Below, in pieces: positions 45,501 to 59,075 of a DNA stretch of 64,000 nucleotides. Source of the DNA: Malachius bipustulatus (taxonomy: Eukaryota > Arthropoda > Insecta > Coleoptera > Melyridae); assembly GCA_910589415.1 (NCBI GenBank), contig CAJUUM010000035.1, forward strand, positions 1 through 64,000. The letters run 5' to 3'. Position 1 is the first letter of the stretch; each line of letters begins with the position of its first letter. The notes beneath the pieces are model-generated. The model made no database searches, was not told where the DNA came from, and was given only the letters and a program-made list of their open reading frames with translations. A program made the translations under genes and the position numbers.

Positions 45501-48500
45501 ACGATCTCCGTTCATTCTTATTACTTTTATTCAATCCTGGAATCCACACGCCAACTACGCTAGCGACACGCACTTGAACTGCGTTAGCGGCCCACCAATG
45601 ACCGTTAGCGGCCCACCAATGGCCGCTAGCGTCGCGATCTCCGTTCATTTTTATTACTTTCTTGCAATCCTGGAATCCACACGACAACTGCGCTAGTGAC
45701 ACGCACTTCGGCTGCGTTAGCGGCCCACCAATGACCGTTAGCGGTCCACTAATGGCCGCTAGCGTCGCGATCTCCGTTCATTTTTATTACTTTTATGCAA
45801 TCCTGGAATCCACACGCCGACTGCGCTAGCGACACGCACTTGGGCTGCGTTAGCGAACCACCAATGACCGTTAGCGGCCCACCAATGACCGCTAGCGTCG
45901 CGATCTCCGTTCATTTTTATTACTTTTATGCAACCCTGGAATCCACACGCCAACTGCGCTAGCGAAACGCACTTGGGCTGCGTTAGCGGCCCACCAATGA
46001 CCGTTAGCGTCCCACCAATGGCCGCTAGCGTCGCGAACTCCGTTCATTTTTATTACTTTCTTGCAATCCTGGAATCCACACGCCAACTGCGCTAGCGACA
46101 CTCACTTTGCTGCGTTAGCGGCCCACCAATGACCGCTAACGTCGCGATCTCCGTTCATTTTTATTACTTTTATGCAATCCTGGAATCCACACGCCAACTG
46201 CGCTAGCGACACGCACTTGAGCTGCGTTAGCGGCCCACCAATGACCGTTAGCGGCCCACCAATGACCGCTAGCGTCGCGATCTCCGTTCATTTTTATTAC
46301 TTTCTTGCAATCCTGGAATCCACACGCCAACTGCGCTAGCGACACTCACTTTGCTGCGTTAGCGGCCCACCAATGTCCGTTAGCGGTCCTCCAATGGCCG
46401 CTAGCGTTTATTTTTCGTTAGCGGGCAGCCAAAGTGGGTCATTTTTCGTTAGCGGCCCACGAATGGCGTTCATTTTTCCGCTCCAATAGCCGCTAGCGTC
46501 ACGATCTCCGTTCACTCTTATTACTTTTATTCAATCCTGGAATCCACACGCCAACTACGCTAGCGACACGCACTTGGGCTGCGTTAGCGGCCCACCAATG
46601 ACCGTTAGCGGCCCACCAATGGCCGCTAGCGTCGCGATCTCCGTTCATTTTTATTACTTTCTTGCAATCCTGGAATCCACACGACAACTGCGCTAGTGAC
46701 ACGCACTTCGGCTGCGTTAGCGGCCCACCAATGACCGTTAGCGGTCCACTAATGGCCGCTAGCGTCGCGATCTCCGTTCATTTTCATTACTTTTATGCAA
46801 TCCTGGAATCCACACGCCGACTGCGCTAGCGACACGCACTTGGGCTGCGTTAGCGAACCACCAATGACCGTTAGCGGCCCACCAATGACCGCTAGCGTCG
46901 CGATCTCCGTTCATTTTTATTACTTTTATGCAACCCTGGAATCCACACGCCAACTGCGCTAGCGAAACGCACTTGGGCTGCGTTAGCGGCCCACCAATGA
47001 CCGTTAGCGTCCCACCAATGGCCGCTAGCGTCGCGAACTCCGTTCATTTTTATTACTTTCTTGCAATCCTGGAATCCACACGCCAACTGCGCTAGCGACA
47101 CTCACTTTGCTGAGTTAGCGGCCCACCAATGACCGTTAGCGGCTCACCAATGGCCACTAGCTTTCATTTTTCGTTAGCGGGCAGCAAAAGTGCGCGATTT
47201 TTCGTTAGCGGTCCACCAATGGCGTTCATTTTTCCTTAGCGGCCCACCAATGACCGTTAGCGGCCCACCAATAGCCGCTAGCGTCATGATCTCCGTTCAC
47301 TCTTATTACTTTTATGCAATCCTGGAATCCACACGCCAACTACGCTAGCGACACGCCTTTGGGCTGCGTTAGCGGCCCACCAATGACCGTAAGCGGCCCA
47401 CCAATGGCCGCTCGCGTCGCGATCTCCGCTCATTTTTATTACTTTCTTGCAATCCTGGAATCCACACGCCAACTGCGCTAGCGACACGCACTTCGGCTGC
47501 GTTAGCGGCCCACCAATGACCGTTAGCGGTCCACCAATGGCCGCTAGCGTCGCGATTTCCGTTCATTTTTATTACTTTTATGCAATCCTGGAATCCACAC
47601 GCCAACTGCGCTAGCGACACGCACTTGGGCTGCGTTAGCGGCCCACCAATGACCGTTAGCGGCCCACCAATGGCCGCTAGCGTCGCGAACTCTGTTCATT
47701 TTTATTACTTTCTTGCAATCCTGGAATCCACACGCCAACTGCGCTAGCGAAACGCACTCGGGCTGCGTTAGCTGCCCACCAATGACTGTTAGCGGCTCAC
47801 CAATGGCCGCTAGCGTCGCGATCTCCGTTCATTTTTATTACTTTCTTGCAATCCTGGAATCCACACGCCAACTGCGCTAGCGATACGCACTTGGGCTGCG
47901 TTAGCGGCCCACCAATAACCGTTAGCGGCCCACCAATGGCCGCTAACGTCGCGATCTCCGTTCATTTTTATTACTTTTATGCAATCCTGGAATCCACACG
48001 CCAACTGCGCTAGCGACACGCACTTGGACTGCGTTAGCGGCCCATCAATGACCGTTAGCGGCCCACCAATAGCCGTTAGCGTCGCGATCTCCGTTCATTT
48101 TTATTACTTACTTGCAATCCTGGAATCCACACGCCAACTGCGCTAGCGACACTCACTTAGCTGCGTTAGCGGCCCACCAATGACCGTTAGCGGCCCACCA
48201 ATGGCCGCTAGCGTTCATTTTTCGTTAGCGGGCAGCCAAAGTGGGTCATTTTTCGTTAGCGGCCCACCAATGGCGTTCATTTTTCGTTAGCGGCCCACCA
48301 ATGACCGTTAGCGTCCCACCAATGGCCGCTAGCGTCGCGATCTCCGTTCATTCTTATTACTTTTATGCAATCCTGGAATCCACACGCCAACTACGCTAGC
48401 GACACGCACTTGGACTGCGTTAGCGGCCCATCAATGACCGTTAGCGGCCCACCAATAGCCGTTAGCGTCGCGATCTCCGTTCATTTTTATTACTTTCTTG

Positions 48501-48714
48501 CAATCCTGGAATCCACACGCCAACTGCGCTAGCGACACTCACTTTGCTGCGTTAGCGGCCCACCAATGACCGTTAGCGGCCCACCAATGGCCGCTAGCGT
48601 TCATTTTTCGTTAGCGGGCAGCCAAAGTGGGTCATTTTTCGTTAGCGGCCCACCAATGGCGTTCATTTTTCGTTAGCGGCCCACCAATGACCGTTAGCGG
48701 CCCACCAATGGCCG
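42534..48714. repeat. Higher-order repeat copy, 6181 bp
   Basis: Unit boundaries here recur 6181 bp later over several kb (42534 to 48715, 43041 to 49222, 43454 to 49635). The same period holds upstream (40578 to 46759, 41103 to 47284, 41629 to 47810). Private variants such as GTTAGCTGCCC, GCGATACGCACTTGGG and ACTTAGCTGCG are shared. Confidence 0.85.
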
Positions 48715-51700
48715 CTAGCGTCGCGATCTCCGTTCATTCTTATTACTTTTATGCAATCCTGGAATCCACACGCCAACTACGCTAGCGACACGCACCTGGG
48801 CTGCGTTAGCGGCCCACCAATGACAGTTAGCGGCCCACCAATGGCCGCCAGCGTTCATTTTTATTACTTTTATGCAATCCTGGAATCCACACGCCAACTG
48901 CGCTAGCGACACGCACTTGGACTGCGTTAGCGGCCCATCAATGACCGTTAGCGGCCCACCAATAGCCGTTAGCGTCGCGATCTCCGTTCATTTTTATTAC
49001 TTTCTTGCAATCCTGGAATCCACACGCCAACTGCGCTAGCGACACTCACTTTGCTGCGTTAGCGGCCCACCAATGACCGTTAGCGGCCCACCAATGGCCG
49101 CTAGCGTTCATTTTTCGTTAGCGGGCAGCCAAAGTGGGTCATTTTTCGTTAGCGGCCCACCAATGGCGTTCATTTTTCGTTAGCGGCCCACCAATGACCG
49201 TTAGCGGCCCACCAATGGCCGCTAGCGTCGCGATCTCCGTTCATTCTTATTACTTTTATGCAATCCTGGAATCCACACGCCAACTGCGCTAGCGACACGC
49301 ACCTGGGCTGCGTTAGCGGCCCACCAATGACCGTTAGCGGCCCACCAATGACCGTTAGCGGCCCACCAATGGCCGCTAGCGTCGCGATCTCCGTTCATTT
49401 TTAATAATTTCTTGCAATCCTGGAATCCACACGCCAACTGCGCTAGCGACACTCACTTTGCTGAGTTAGCGGCCCACCAATGACCGTTAGCGGCCCACCA
49501 ATGGCCACTAGCTTTCATTTTTCGTTAGCGGGCAGCAAAAGTGCGCCATTTTTCGTTAGCGGTCCACCAATGGCGATCATTTTTCGTTAGCGGCCCACCA
49601 ATGACCGTTAGCGGCCCACCAATAGCCGCTAGCGTCATGATCTCCGTTCACTCTTATTACTTTTATGCAATCCTGGAATCCACACGCCAACTACGCTAGC
49701 GACACGCACTTGGGCTGCGTTAGCGGCCCACCAATGACCGTTAGCGGCCCACCAATGGCCGCTAGCGTCGCGATCTCCGCTCATTTTTATTACTTTCTTG
49801 CAATCCTGGAATCCACACGCCAACTGCGCTAGCGACACGCACTTCGGCTGCGTTAGCGGCCCACCAATGACCGTTAGCGGTCCACCAATGGCCGCTAGCG
49901 TCGCGATCTCCGTTCATTTTTATTACTTTCTTGCAATCCTGGAATCCACACGCCAACTGCGCTAGCGACACTCACTTTGCTGCGTTAGCGGCCCACCAAT
50001 GACCGCTAACGTCGCGATCTCCGTTCATTTTTATTACTTTTATGCAATCCTGGAATCCACACGCCAACTGCGCTAGCGACACGCACTTGAGCTGCGTTAG
50101 CGGCCCACCAATGACCGTTAGCGGCCCACCAATGACCGCTAGCGTCGCGATCTCCGTTCATTTTTATTACTTTCTTGCAATCCTGGAATCCACACGCCAA
50201 CTGCGCTAGCGACACTCACTTTGCTGCGTTAGCGGCCCACCAATGTCCGTTAGCGGTCCACTAATGGCCGCTAGCGTCGCGATCTCCGTTCATTTTTATT
50301 ACTTTTATGCAATCCTGGAATCCACACGCCGACTGCGCTAGCGACACGCACTTGGGCTGCGTTAGCGAACCACCAATGACCGTTAGCGGCCCACCAATGA
50401 CCGCTAGCGTCGCGATCTCCGTTCATTTTTATTACTTTTATGCAACCCTGGAATCCACACGCCAACTGCGCTAGCGAAACGCACTTGGGCTGCGTTAGCG
50501 GCCCACCAATGACCGTTAGCGTCCCACCAATGGCCGCTAGCGTCGCGAACTCCGTTCATTTTTATTACTTTCTTGCAATCCTGGAATCCACACGCCAACT
50601 GCGCTAGCGACACTCACTTTGCTGAGTTAGCGGCCCACCAATGACCGTTAGCGGCTCACCAATGGCCACTAGCTTTCATTTTTCGTTAGCGGGCAGCAAA
50701 AGTGCGCGATTTTTCGTTAGCGGTCCACCAATGGCGTTCATTTTTCCTTAGCGGCCCACCAATGACCGTTAGCGGCCCACCAATAGCCGCTAGCGTCATG
50801 ATCTCCGTTCACTCTTATTACTTTTATGCAATCCTGGAATCCACACGCCAACTACGCTAGCGACACGCCTTTGGGCTGCGTTAGCGGCCCACCAATGACC
50901 GTTAGCGGCCCACCAATGGCCGCTAGCGTCGCGATCTCCGCTCATTTTTATTACTTTCTTGCAATCCTGGAATCCACACGCCAACTGCGCTAGCGACACG
51001 CACTTCGGCTGCGTTAGCGGCCCACCAATGACCGTTAGCGGTCCACCAATGGCCGCTAGCGTCGCGATTTCCGTTCATTTTTATTACTTTTATGCAATCC
51101 TGGAATCCACACGCCAACTGCGCTAGCGACACGCACTTGGGCTGCGTTAGCGGCCCACCAATGACCGTTAGCGGCCCACCAATGGCCGCTAGCGTCGCGA
51201 ACTCTGTTCATTTTTATTACTTTCTTGCAATCCTGGAATCCACACGCCAACTGCGCTAGCGAAACGCACTCGGGCTGCGTTAGCTGCCCACCAATGACTG
51301 TTAGCGGCTCACCAATGGCCGCTAGCGTCGCGATCTCCGTTCATTTTTATTACTTTCTTGCAATCCTGGAATCCACACGCCAACTGCGCTAGCGATACGC
51401 ACTTGGGCTGCGTTAGCGGCCCACCAATAACCGTTAGCGGCCCACCAATGGCCGCTAACGTCGCGATCTCCGTTCATTTTTATTACTTTTTTGCAATCCT
51501 GGAATCCACACGCCAACTGCGCTAGCGACACGCACTTGGACTGCGTTAGCGGCCCATCAATGACCGTTAGCGGCCCACCAATAGCCGTTAGCGTCGCGAT
51601 CTCCGTTCATTTTTATTACTTACTTGCAATCCTGGAATCCACACGCCAACTGCGCTAGCGACACTCACTTAGCTGCGTTAGCGGCCCACCAATGACCGTT

Positions 51701-52226
51701 AGCGGCCCACCAATGGCCGCTAGCGTTCATTTTTCGTTAGCGGGCAGCCAAAGTGGGTCATTTTTCGTTAGCGGCCCACCAATGGCGTTCATTTTTCGTT
51801 AGCGGCCCACCAATGACCGTTAGCGTCCCACCAATGGCCGCTAGCGTCGCGATCTCCGTTCATTCTTATTACTTTTATGCAATCCTGGAATCCACACGCC
51901 AACTACGCTAGCGACACGCACTTGGACTGCGTTAGCGGCCCATCAATGACCGTTAGCGGCCCACCAATAGCCGTTAGCGTCGCGATCTCCGTTCATTTTT
52001 ATTACTTTCTTGCAATCCTGGAATCCACACGCCAACTGCGCTAGCGACACTCACTTTGCTGCGTTAGCGGCCCACCAATGACCGTTAGCGGCCCACCAAT
52101 GGCCGCTAGCGTTCATTTTTCGTTAGCGGGCAGCCAAAGTGGGTCATTTTTCGTTAGCGGCCCACCAATGGCGTTCATTTTTCGTTAGCGGCCCACCAAT
52201 GACCGTTAGCGGCCCACCAATGGCCG
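48715..52226. repeat. Higher-order repeat copy, 3512 bp
   Basis: Diagnostic monomers are at 48715 and 52227. Boundaries at 47284, 47544, 47810, 49222 and 49635 recur 3512 bp later. It is a shortened version of the 6181-bp block, in which the 133-bp series at 50271 follows directly after the GTCCGTTAGCGGTCC junction. Confidence 0.85.
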
Positions 52227-55200
52227 CTAGCGTCGCGATCTCCGTTCATTCTTATTACTTTTATGCAATCCTGGAATCCACACGCCAACTACGCTAGCGA
52301 CACGCACCTGGGCTGCGTTAGCGGCCCACCAATGACAGTTAGCGGCCCACCAATGGCCGCCAGCGTTCATTTTTATTACTTTTATGCAATCCTGGAATCC
52401 ACACGCCAACTGCGCTAGCGACACGCACTTGGACTGCGTTAGCGGCCCATCAATGACCGTTAGCGGCCCACCAATAGCCGTTAGCGTCGCGATCTCCGTT
52501 CATTTTTATTACTTTCTTGCAATCCTGGAATCCACACGCCAACTGCGCTAGCGACACTCACTTTGCTGCGTTAGCGGCCCACCAATGACCGTTAGCGGCC
52601 CACCAATGGCCGCTAGCGTTCATTTTTCGTTAGCGGGCAGCCAAAGTGGGTCATTTTTCGTTAGCGGCCCACCAATGGCGTTCATTTTTCGTTAGCGGCC
52701 CACCAATGACCGTTAGCGGCCCACCAATGGCCGCTAGCGTCGCGATCTCCGTTCATTCTTATTACTTTTATGCAATCCTGGAATCCACACGCCAACTGCG
52801 CTAGCGACACGCACCTGGGCTGCGTTAGCGGCCCACCAATGACCGTTAGCGGCCCACCAATGACCGTTAGCGGCCCACCAATGGCCGCTAGCGTCGCGAT
52901 CTCCGTTCATTTTTAATAATTTCTTGCAATCCTGGAATCCACACGCCAACTGCGCTAGCGACACTCACTTTGCTGAGTTAGCGGCCCACCAATGACCGTT
53001 AGCGGCCCACCAATGGCCACTAGCTTTCATTTTTCGTTAGCGGGCAGCAAAAGTGCGCCATTTTTCGTTAGCGGTCCACCAATGGCGATCATTTTTCGTT
53101 AGCGGCCCACCAATGACCGTTAGCGGCCCACCAATAGCCGCTAGCGTCATGATCTCCGTTCACTCTTATTACTTTTATGCAATCCTGGAATCCACACGCC
53201 AACTACGCTAGCGACACGCACTTGGGCTGCGTTAGCGGCCCACCAATGACCGTTAGCGGCCCACCAATGGCCGCTAGCGTCGCGATCTCCGCTCATTTTT
53301 ATTACTTTCTTGCAATCCTGGAATCCACACGCCAACTGCGCTAGCGACACGCACTTCGGCTGCGTTAGCGGCCCACCAATGACCGTTAGCGGTCCACCAA
53401 TGGCCGCTAGCGTCGCGATCTCCGTTCATTTTTATTACTTTCTTGCAATCCTGGAATCCACACGCCAACTGCGCTAGCGACACTCACTTTGCTGCGTTAG
53501 CGGCCCACCAATGACCGCTAACGTCGCGATCTCCGTTCATTTTTATTACTTTTATGCAATCCTGGAATCCACACGCCAACTGCGCTAGCGACACGCACTT
53601 GAGCTGCGTTAGCGGCCCACCAATGACCGTTAGCGGCCCACCAATGACCGCTAGCGTCGCGATCTCCGTTCATTTTTATTACTTTCTTGCAATCCTGGAA
53701 TCCACACGCCAACTGCGCTAGCGACACTCACTTTGCTGCGTTAGCGGCCCACCAATGTCCGTTAGCGGTCCTCCAATGGCCGCTAGCGTTTATTTTTCGT
53801 TAGCGGGCAGCCAAAGTGGGTCATTTTTCGTTAGCGGCCCACCAATGGCGTTCATTTTTCGTTAGCGGCCCACCAATGACCGTTAGCGGCCCACCAATAG
53901 CCGCTAGCGTCACGATCTCCGTTCACTCTTATTACTTTTATTCAATCCTGGAATCCACACGCCAACTACGCTAGCGACACGCACTTGGGCTGCGTTAGCG
54001 GCCCACCAATGACCGTTAGCGGCCCACCAATGGCCGCTAGCGTCGCGATCTCCGTTCATTTTTATTACTTTCTTGCAATCCTGGAATCCACACGACAACT
54101 GCGCTAGCGACACGCACTTCGGCTGCGTTAGCGGCCCACCAATGACCGTTAGCGGTCCACCAATGGCCGCTAGCGTCGCGATCTCCGTTCATTTTTATTA
54201 CTTTTATGCAATCCTGGAATCCACACGCCGACTGCGCTAGCGACACGCACTTGGGCTGCGTTAGCGAACCACCAATGACCGTTAGCGACCCACCAATGAC
54301 CGCTAGCGTCTCGATCTCCGTTCATTTTTATTACTTTTATGCAATCCTGGAATCCACACGCCAACTGCGCTAGCGACACGCACTTGGGCTGCGTTATCGG
54401 CCCACCAATGACCGTTAGCGGCCTACCAATGGCCGCAAGCGTTCTTTTTCCGCTAGCGGGCAGCCAAAGTGGGTCATTTTTCATTATCGGCCCACCAATG
54501 GCGTTCATTTTTCATTAGCGGCCCACCAATGACCGTTAGCGGCCCACCAATGGCCGCTAGCGTCGCGATCTCCATTCATTCTAATTACTTTTATGCAATC
54601 CTGGAATCCACACGCCAACTGCGCTAGCGACACGCACTTGGGCTGCGTTAGCGAACCACCAATGACCGTTAGCGGCCCACGAATGGCCGCTAGCGTCGCG
54701 ATCTCCGTTCATTTTTATTACTTTCTTGCAATCCTGGAATCCACACGCCAACTGCGCTAGCGACACGCACTTGGGCTGCGTTAGCAGCCCACCAATGACA
54801 ATTAGCGGCCCACCAATGGCCGCTAGCGGTCATTTTTATTACTTTTATGCAATCCTGGAATCCACACGCCAACTGCGCTAGCGACACGCACTTGAACTGC
54901 GTTAGCGAACCACCAATGACCGTTAGCGGCCCACCAATGGCCGCTAGCGTCGCGATCTCCGTTCATTTTTATTACTTTCTTGCAATCCTGGAATCCACAC
55001 GCCAACTGCGCTAGCGACACGCACTTTGGCTGCGTTAGCGGCCCACCAATACCGTTAGCGTTCATTTTTCGTAAGCGGGCAGCCAAAGTGGGTCATTTTT
55101 CGTTAGCGGCTCACCAATGGCGTTCATTTTTCGTTAGCGGCCCACCAATGACCGTTAGCGGCCCACCAATGGCCGCTAGCGTCGCGATCTCCGTTCATTC

Positions 55201-58200
55201 TTATTACTTTTATGCAATCCTGGAATCCACACGCCAACTGCGCTAGCGACACGCACTCGGACTGCGTAAGCGGCCCATCAATGACCGTTAGCGGCCCACC
55301 AATGGCCGCTAGCGTCGGGATCTCCGTTCATTTTTATTACTTTCTTGCAATCCTAGAATCCACACGCCAACTGCGCTAGCGACACTCACTTTTCTGAGTT
55401 AGCGGCTCACCAATGGCCGCTAGCGGCCCACAAATGGCCGTTAGTCGCTCACAAATGGCCGCTAGCGTTCATTTTTATTACTTTCTTGCAATCCTGGAAT
55501 CCACACGCCAACTGCGCTAGCGACACGCACTTCGGCTGCGTTAGCGGCCCACCAATGACCGTTAGCGGTCCACCAATGGCCGCTAGTGTCGCGATCTCCG
55601 TTCATTTTTATTACTTTTATGCAATCCTGGAATCCACACGCCAACTGCGCTAGCGACACGCACTTGGGCTGCGTTAGCGAACCACCAATGACCGTTAGCG
55701 GCCCACCAATGACCGCTAGCGTCGCGATCTCCGTTCATTTTTATTACTTTTATGCAATCCTGGAATCCACACGCCAACTGCGCTAGCGACACGCACTTGG
55801 GCTGCGTTAGCGGCCCACCAATGACCGTTAGCGGCCCACCAATGGCCGCTAGCGTCGCGAACTCCGTTCATTTTTATTACTTTCTTGCAATCCTGGAATC
55901 CACACGCCAACTGCGCTAGCGACACGCACTCGGGATGCGTTAGCTGCCCCCCAATGACTGTTAGAGGCTCACCAATGGCCGCTAGCGTCGCGATCTCCGT
56001 TCATTTTTATTACTTTCTTGCAATCCTGGAATCCACACGCCAACTGCGCTAGCGATACGCACTTGGGCTGCGTTAGCGGCCCACCAATAACCGTTAGCGG
56101 CCCACCAATGGCCGCTAACGTCGCGATCTCCGTTCATTTTTATTACTTTTATGCAATCCTGGAATCCACACGCCAACTGCGCTAGCGACACGCACTTGGG
56201 CTGCGTTAGCGGCCCATCAATGACCGTTAGCGGCCCACCAATGGCCGCTAGCGTCGCGATCTCCGTTCATTTTTATTACTTTCTTGCAATCCTGGAATCC
56301 ACACGCCAACTGCGCTAGCGACACTCACTTTGCTGCGTTAGCGGCCCACCAATGACCGTTAGCGGCCCACCAATGGCCGCTAGCGTCGCGATCTCCGTTC
56401 ATTTTTATTACTTTCATGCAATCCTGGAATCCACAAGCCAACTGCGCTAGCGACACTCACTTTGCTGCGTTAGCGGCCCACCAATGACCGTTAGCGGCCC
56501 ACCAATGGCCGCAAGCGTTCTTTTTCCGCTAGCGGGCAGCCAAAGTGGGTCATTTTTCATTAGCGGCCCACCAATGGCGTTCATTTTTCATTAGCGGCCC
56601 ACCAATGACCGTTAGCGGCCCACCAATGGCCGCTAGCGTCGCGATCTCCATTCATTCTTATTACTTTTATGCAATCCTGGAATCCAGACGCCAACTGCGC
56701 TAGCGACACGCACTTGGGCTGCGTTAGCGAACCACCAATGACCGTTAGCGGCCCACGAATGGCCGCTAGCGTCGCGATCTCCGTTCATTTTTATTACTTT
56801 CTTGCAATCCTGGAATCCACACGCCAACTGCGCTAGCGACACGCACTTAGGCTGCGTTAGCAGCCCACCAATGACAGTTAGCGGCCCACCAATGGCCGCT
56901 AGCGTTCATTTTTATTACTTTTATGCAATCCTGGAATCCACACGCCAACTATGCTAGCGACACGCACTTGGGCTGCGTTAGCGAACCACCAATGACCGTT
57001 AGCGGCCCACCAATGGCCGCTAGCGTCGCGATCTCCGTTCATTTTTATTACTTTCTTGCAATCCTGGAATCCACACGCCAACTGCGCTAGCGACACGCAC
57101 TTTGGCTGCGTTAGCGGCCCACCAATACCGTTAGCGTTCATTTTTCGTAAGCGGGCAGCCAAAGTGGGTCATTTTTCGTTAGCGGCTCACCAATGGCGTT
57201 CATTTTTCGTTAGCGGCCCACCAATGACCGTTAGCGGCCCACCAATGGCCGCTAGCGTCGCGATCTCCGTTCATTCTTATTACTTTTATGCAATCCTGGA
57301 ATCCACACGCCAACTGCGCTAGCGACACGCACTCGGACTGCGTTAGCGGCCCATCAATGACCGTTAGCGGCCCACTAATGGCCGCTAGCGTTCCTTTTTA
57401 TTACTTTTATGCAATCCTGGAATCCACACGCCAACTGCGCTAGCGACACGCACTTGGGCTGCGTTAGCGAACCACCAATGACCGTTAGCGGCCCACCAAT
57501 GGCCGCAGGCGTTCTTTTTCCGCTAGCGGGCAGCCAAAGTGGGTCATTTTTCATTAGCGGCCCACCAATGGCGTTCATTTTTCATTAGCGGCCCACAGAT
57601 GACCGTTAGCGGCCCACTAATGGCCGCTAGCGTCGCGATCTCCATTCATTCTTATTACTTTTATGCAATCCTGGAATCCACACGCCAACTGCGCTAGCGA
57701 CACGCACTTGGGCTGCGTTAGCGAACCACCAATGACCGTTAGCGGCCCACCAATGGCCGCTAGCGTCGCGATCTCCATTCATTCTTATTACTTTTATGCA
57801 ATCCTGGAATCCACACGCCAACTGCGCTAGCGACACGCACTTGGGCTGCGTGTCCCACCAATGGCCGCTAACGTCGCGATCTCCGTTCATTTTTATTACT
57901 TTTATGCAATCCTGGAATCCGCACGCCAACTGCGCTAGCGACACTCACTTTGCTGCGTTAGCGGCCCACCAATGACCGTTAGCGTCCTCCAATGGCCGCT
58001 AGCGTTTATTTTTCGTTAGCGGGCAGCCAAAGTGGGTAATTTTTCGTTAGCGGCCCACCAATGGCGTTCATTTTCCGTTAGCGGCCCACCAATGACCGTT
58101 AGCGGCCCACCAATGGCAACCAGCGTTCATTTTTATTACTTTTATGCAATCCTGGAATCCACACGCCAACTGCGCTAGCGACACGCACTTGGACTGCGTT

Positions 58201-58493
58201 AGCGGCCCACCAATGACCGTTAGCGGCCCACCAATAGCCGCTAGCGTCACGATCTCCGTTCACTCTTATTACTTTTATTCAATCCTGGAATCCACACGCC
58301 AACTACGCTAGCGACACTCACTTTGCTGCGTTAGCGGCCCACCAATGACCGTTAGCGGCCCACCAATGGCCGCTAGCGTTCATTTTTCGTTAGCGGGCAG
58401 CCAAAGTGGGTCATTTTTCGTTAGCGGCCCACCAATGGCGTTCATTTTTCGTTAGCGGCCCACCAATGACCGTTAGCGGCCCACCAATGGCCG
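52227..58493. repeat. Higher-order repeat copy, about 6267 bp, diverged distal half
   Basis: The copy runs between diagnostic monomers at 52227 and 58494. The first 2 kb match the preceding block. From about 54.4 kb onward it carries variants rare elsewhere in the window (GTTCTTTTTCCGCTAGCG, TCATTAGCGG, GCGAACCACC combinations). Confidence 0.75.
58371..58491. repeat. 121-bp type-2 satellite unit (type example)
   Basis: From one CGCTAGCG (58371) to the next (58492) there are 121 bp: a 9-bp T-rich module (TTCATTTTT), a 23-bp module starting GGCAGCCAAAGTGGG, a 23-bp module starting GCCCACCAATGGCG, and two 13-bp modules. Every junction is an octamer. The unit lacks the 59-bp and 16-bp modules of the 133-bp monomer and is interspersed with those monomers throughout the window. 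Confidence 0.93.
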
Positions 58494-58977
58494 CTAGCGT
58501 CGCGATCTCCGTTCATTCTTATTACTTTTATGCAATCCTGGAATCCACACGCCAACTACGCTAGCGACACGCACCTGGGCTGCGTTAGCGGCCCACCAAT
58601 GACAGTTAGCGGCCCACCAATGGCCGCCAGCGTTCATTTTTATTACTTTTATGCAATCCTGGAATCCACACGCCAACTGCGCTAGCGACACGCACTTGGA
58701 CTGCGTTAGCGGCCCATCAATGACCGTTAGCGGCCCACCAATAGCCGTTAGCGTCGCGATCTCCGTTCATTTTTATTACTTTCTTGCAATCCTGGAATCC
58801 ACACGCCAACTGCGCTAGCGACACTCACTTTGCTGCGTTCGCGGCCCACCAATGACCGTTAGCGGCCCACCAATGGCCGCTAGCGTTCATTTTTCGTTAG
58901 CGGGCAGCCAAAGTGGGTCATTTTTCGTTAGCGGCCCACCAATGGCGTTCATTTTTCGTTAGCGGCCCACCAATGAC

Positions 58978-59075
58978 CGTTAGCGGCCCACCAATGGCCG
59001 CTAGCGTCGCGATCTCCGCTCATTTAAGAATGAACGGAGATCGCGACGCTAACGGCCGTTGGTGGGCCGCTAACG
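58978..59075. repeat. Inverted satellite segment forming a 46-bp-arm palindrome
   Basis: The left arm 58978-59023 (plus-orientation satellite, CGTTAGCGG ... CCGCTCAT) is followed by a 6-bp loop (TTAAGA) and then its reverse complement at 59030-59075 (ATGAACGG ... GCTAACG), with about three mismatches. It is the only reverse-oriented satellite I noticed in the window. Directly after it a small duplication, AAGTTACTTTTAAGTAAT / AAGTTACTTTTATGC, rejoins the normal array at about 59092. Confidence 0.92.
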
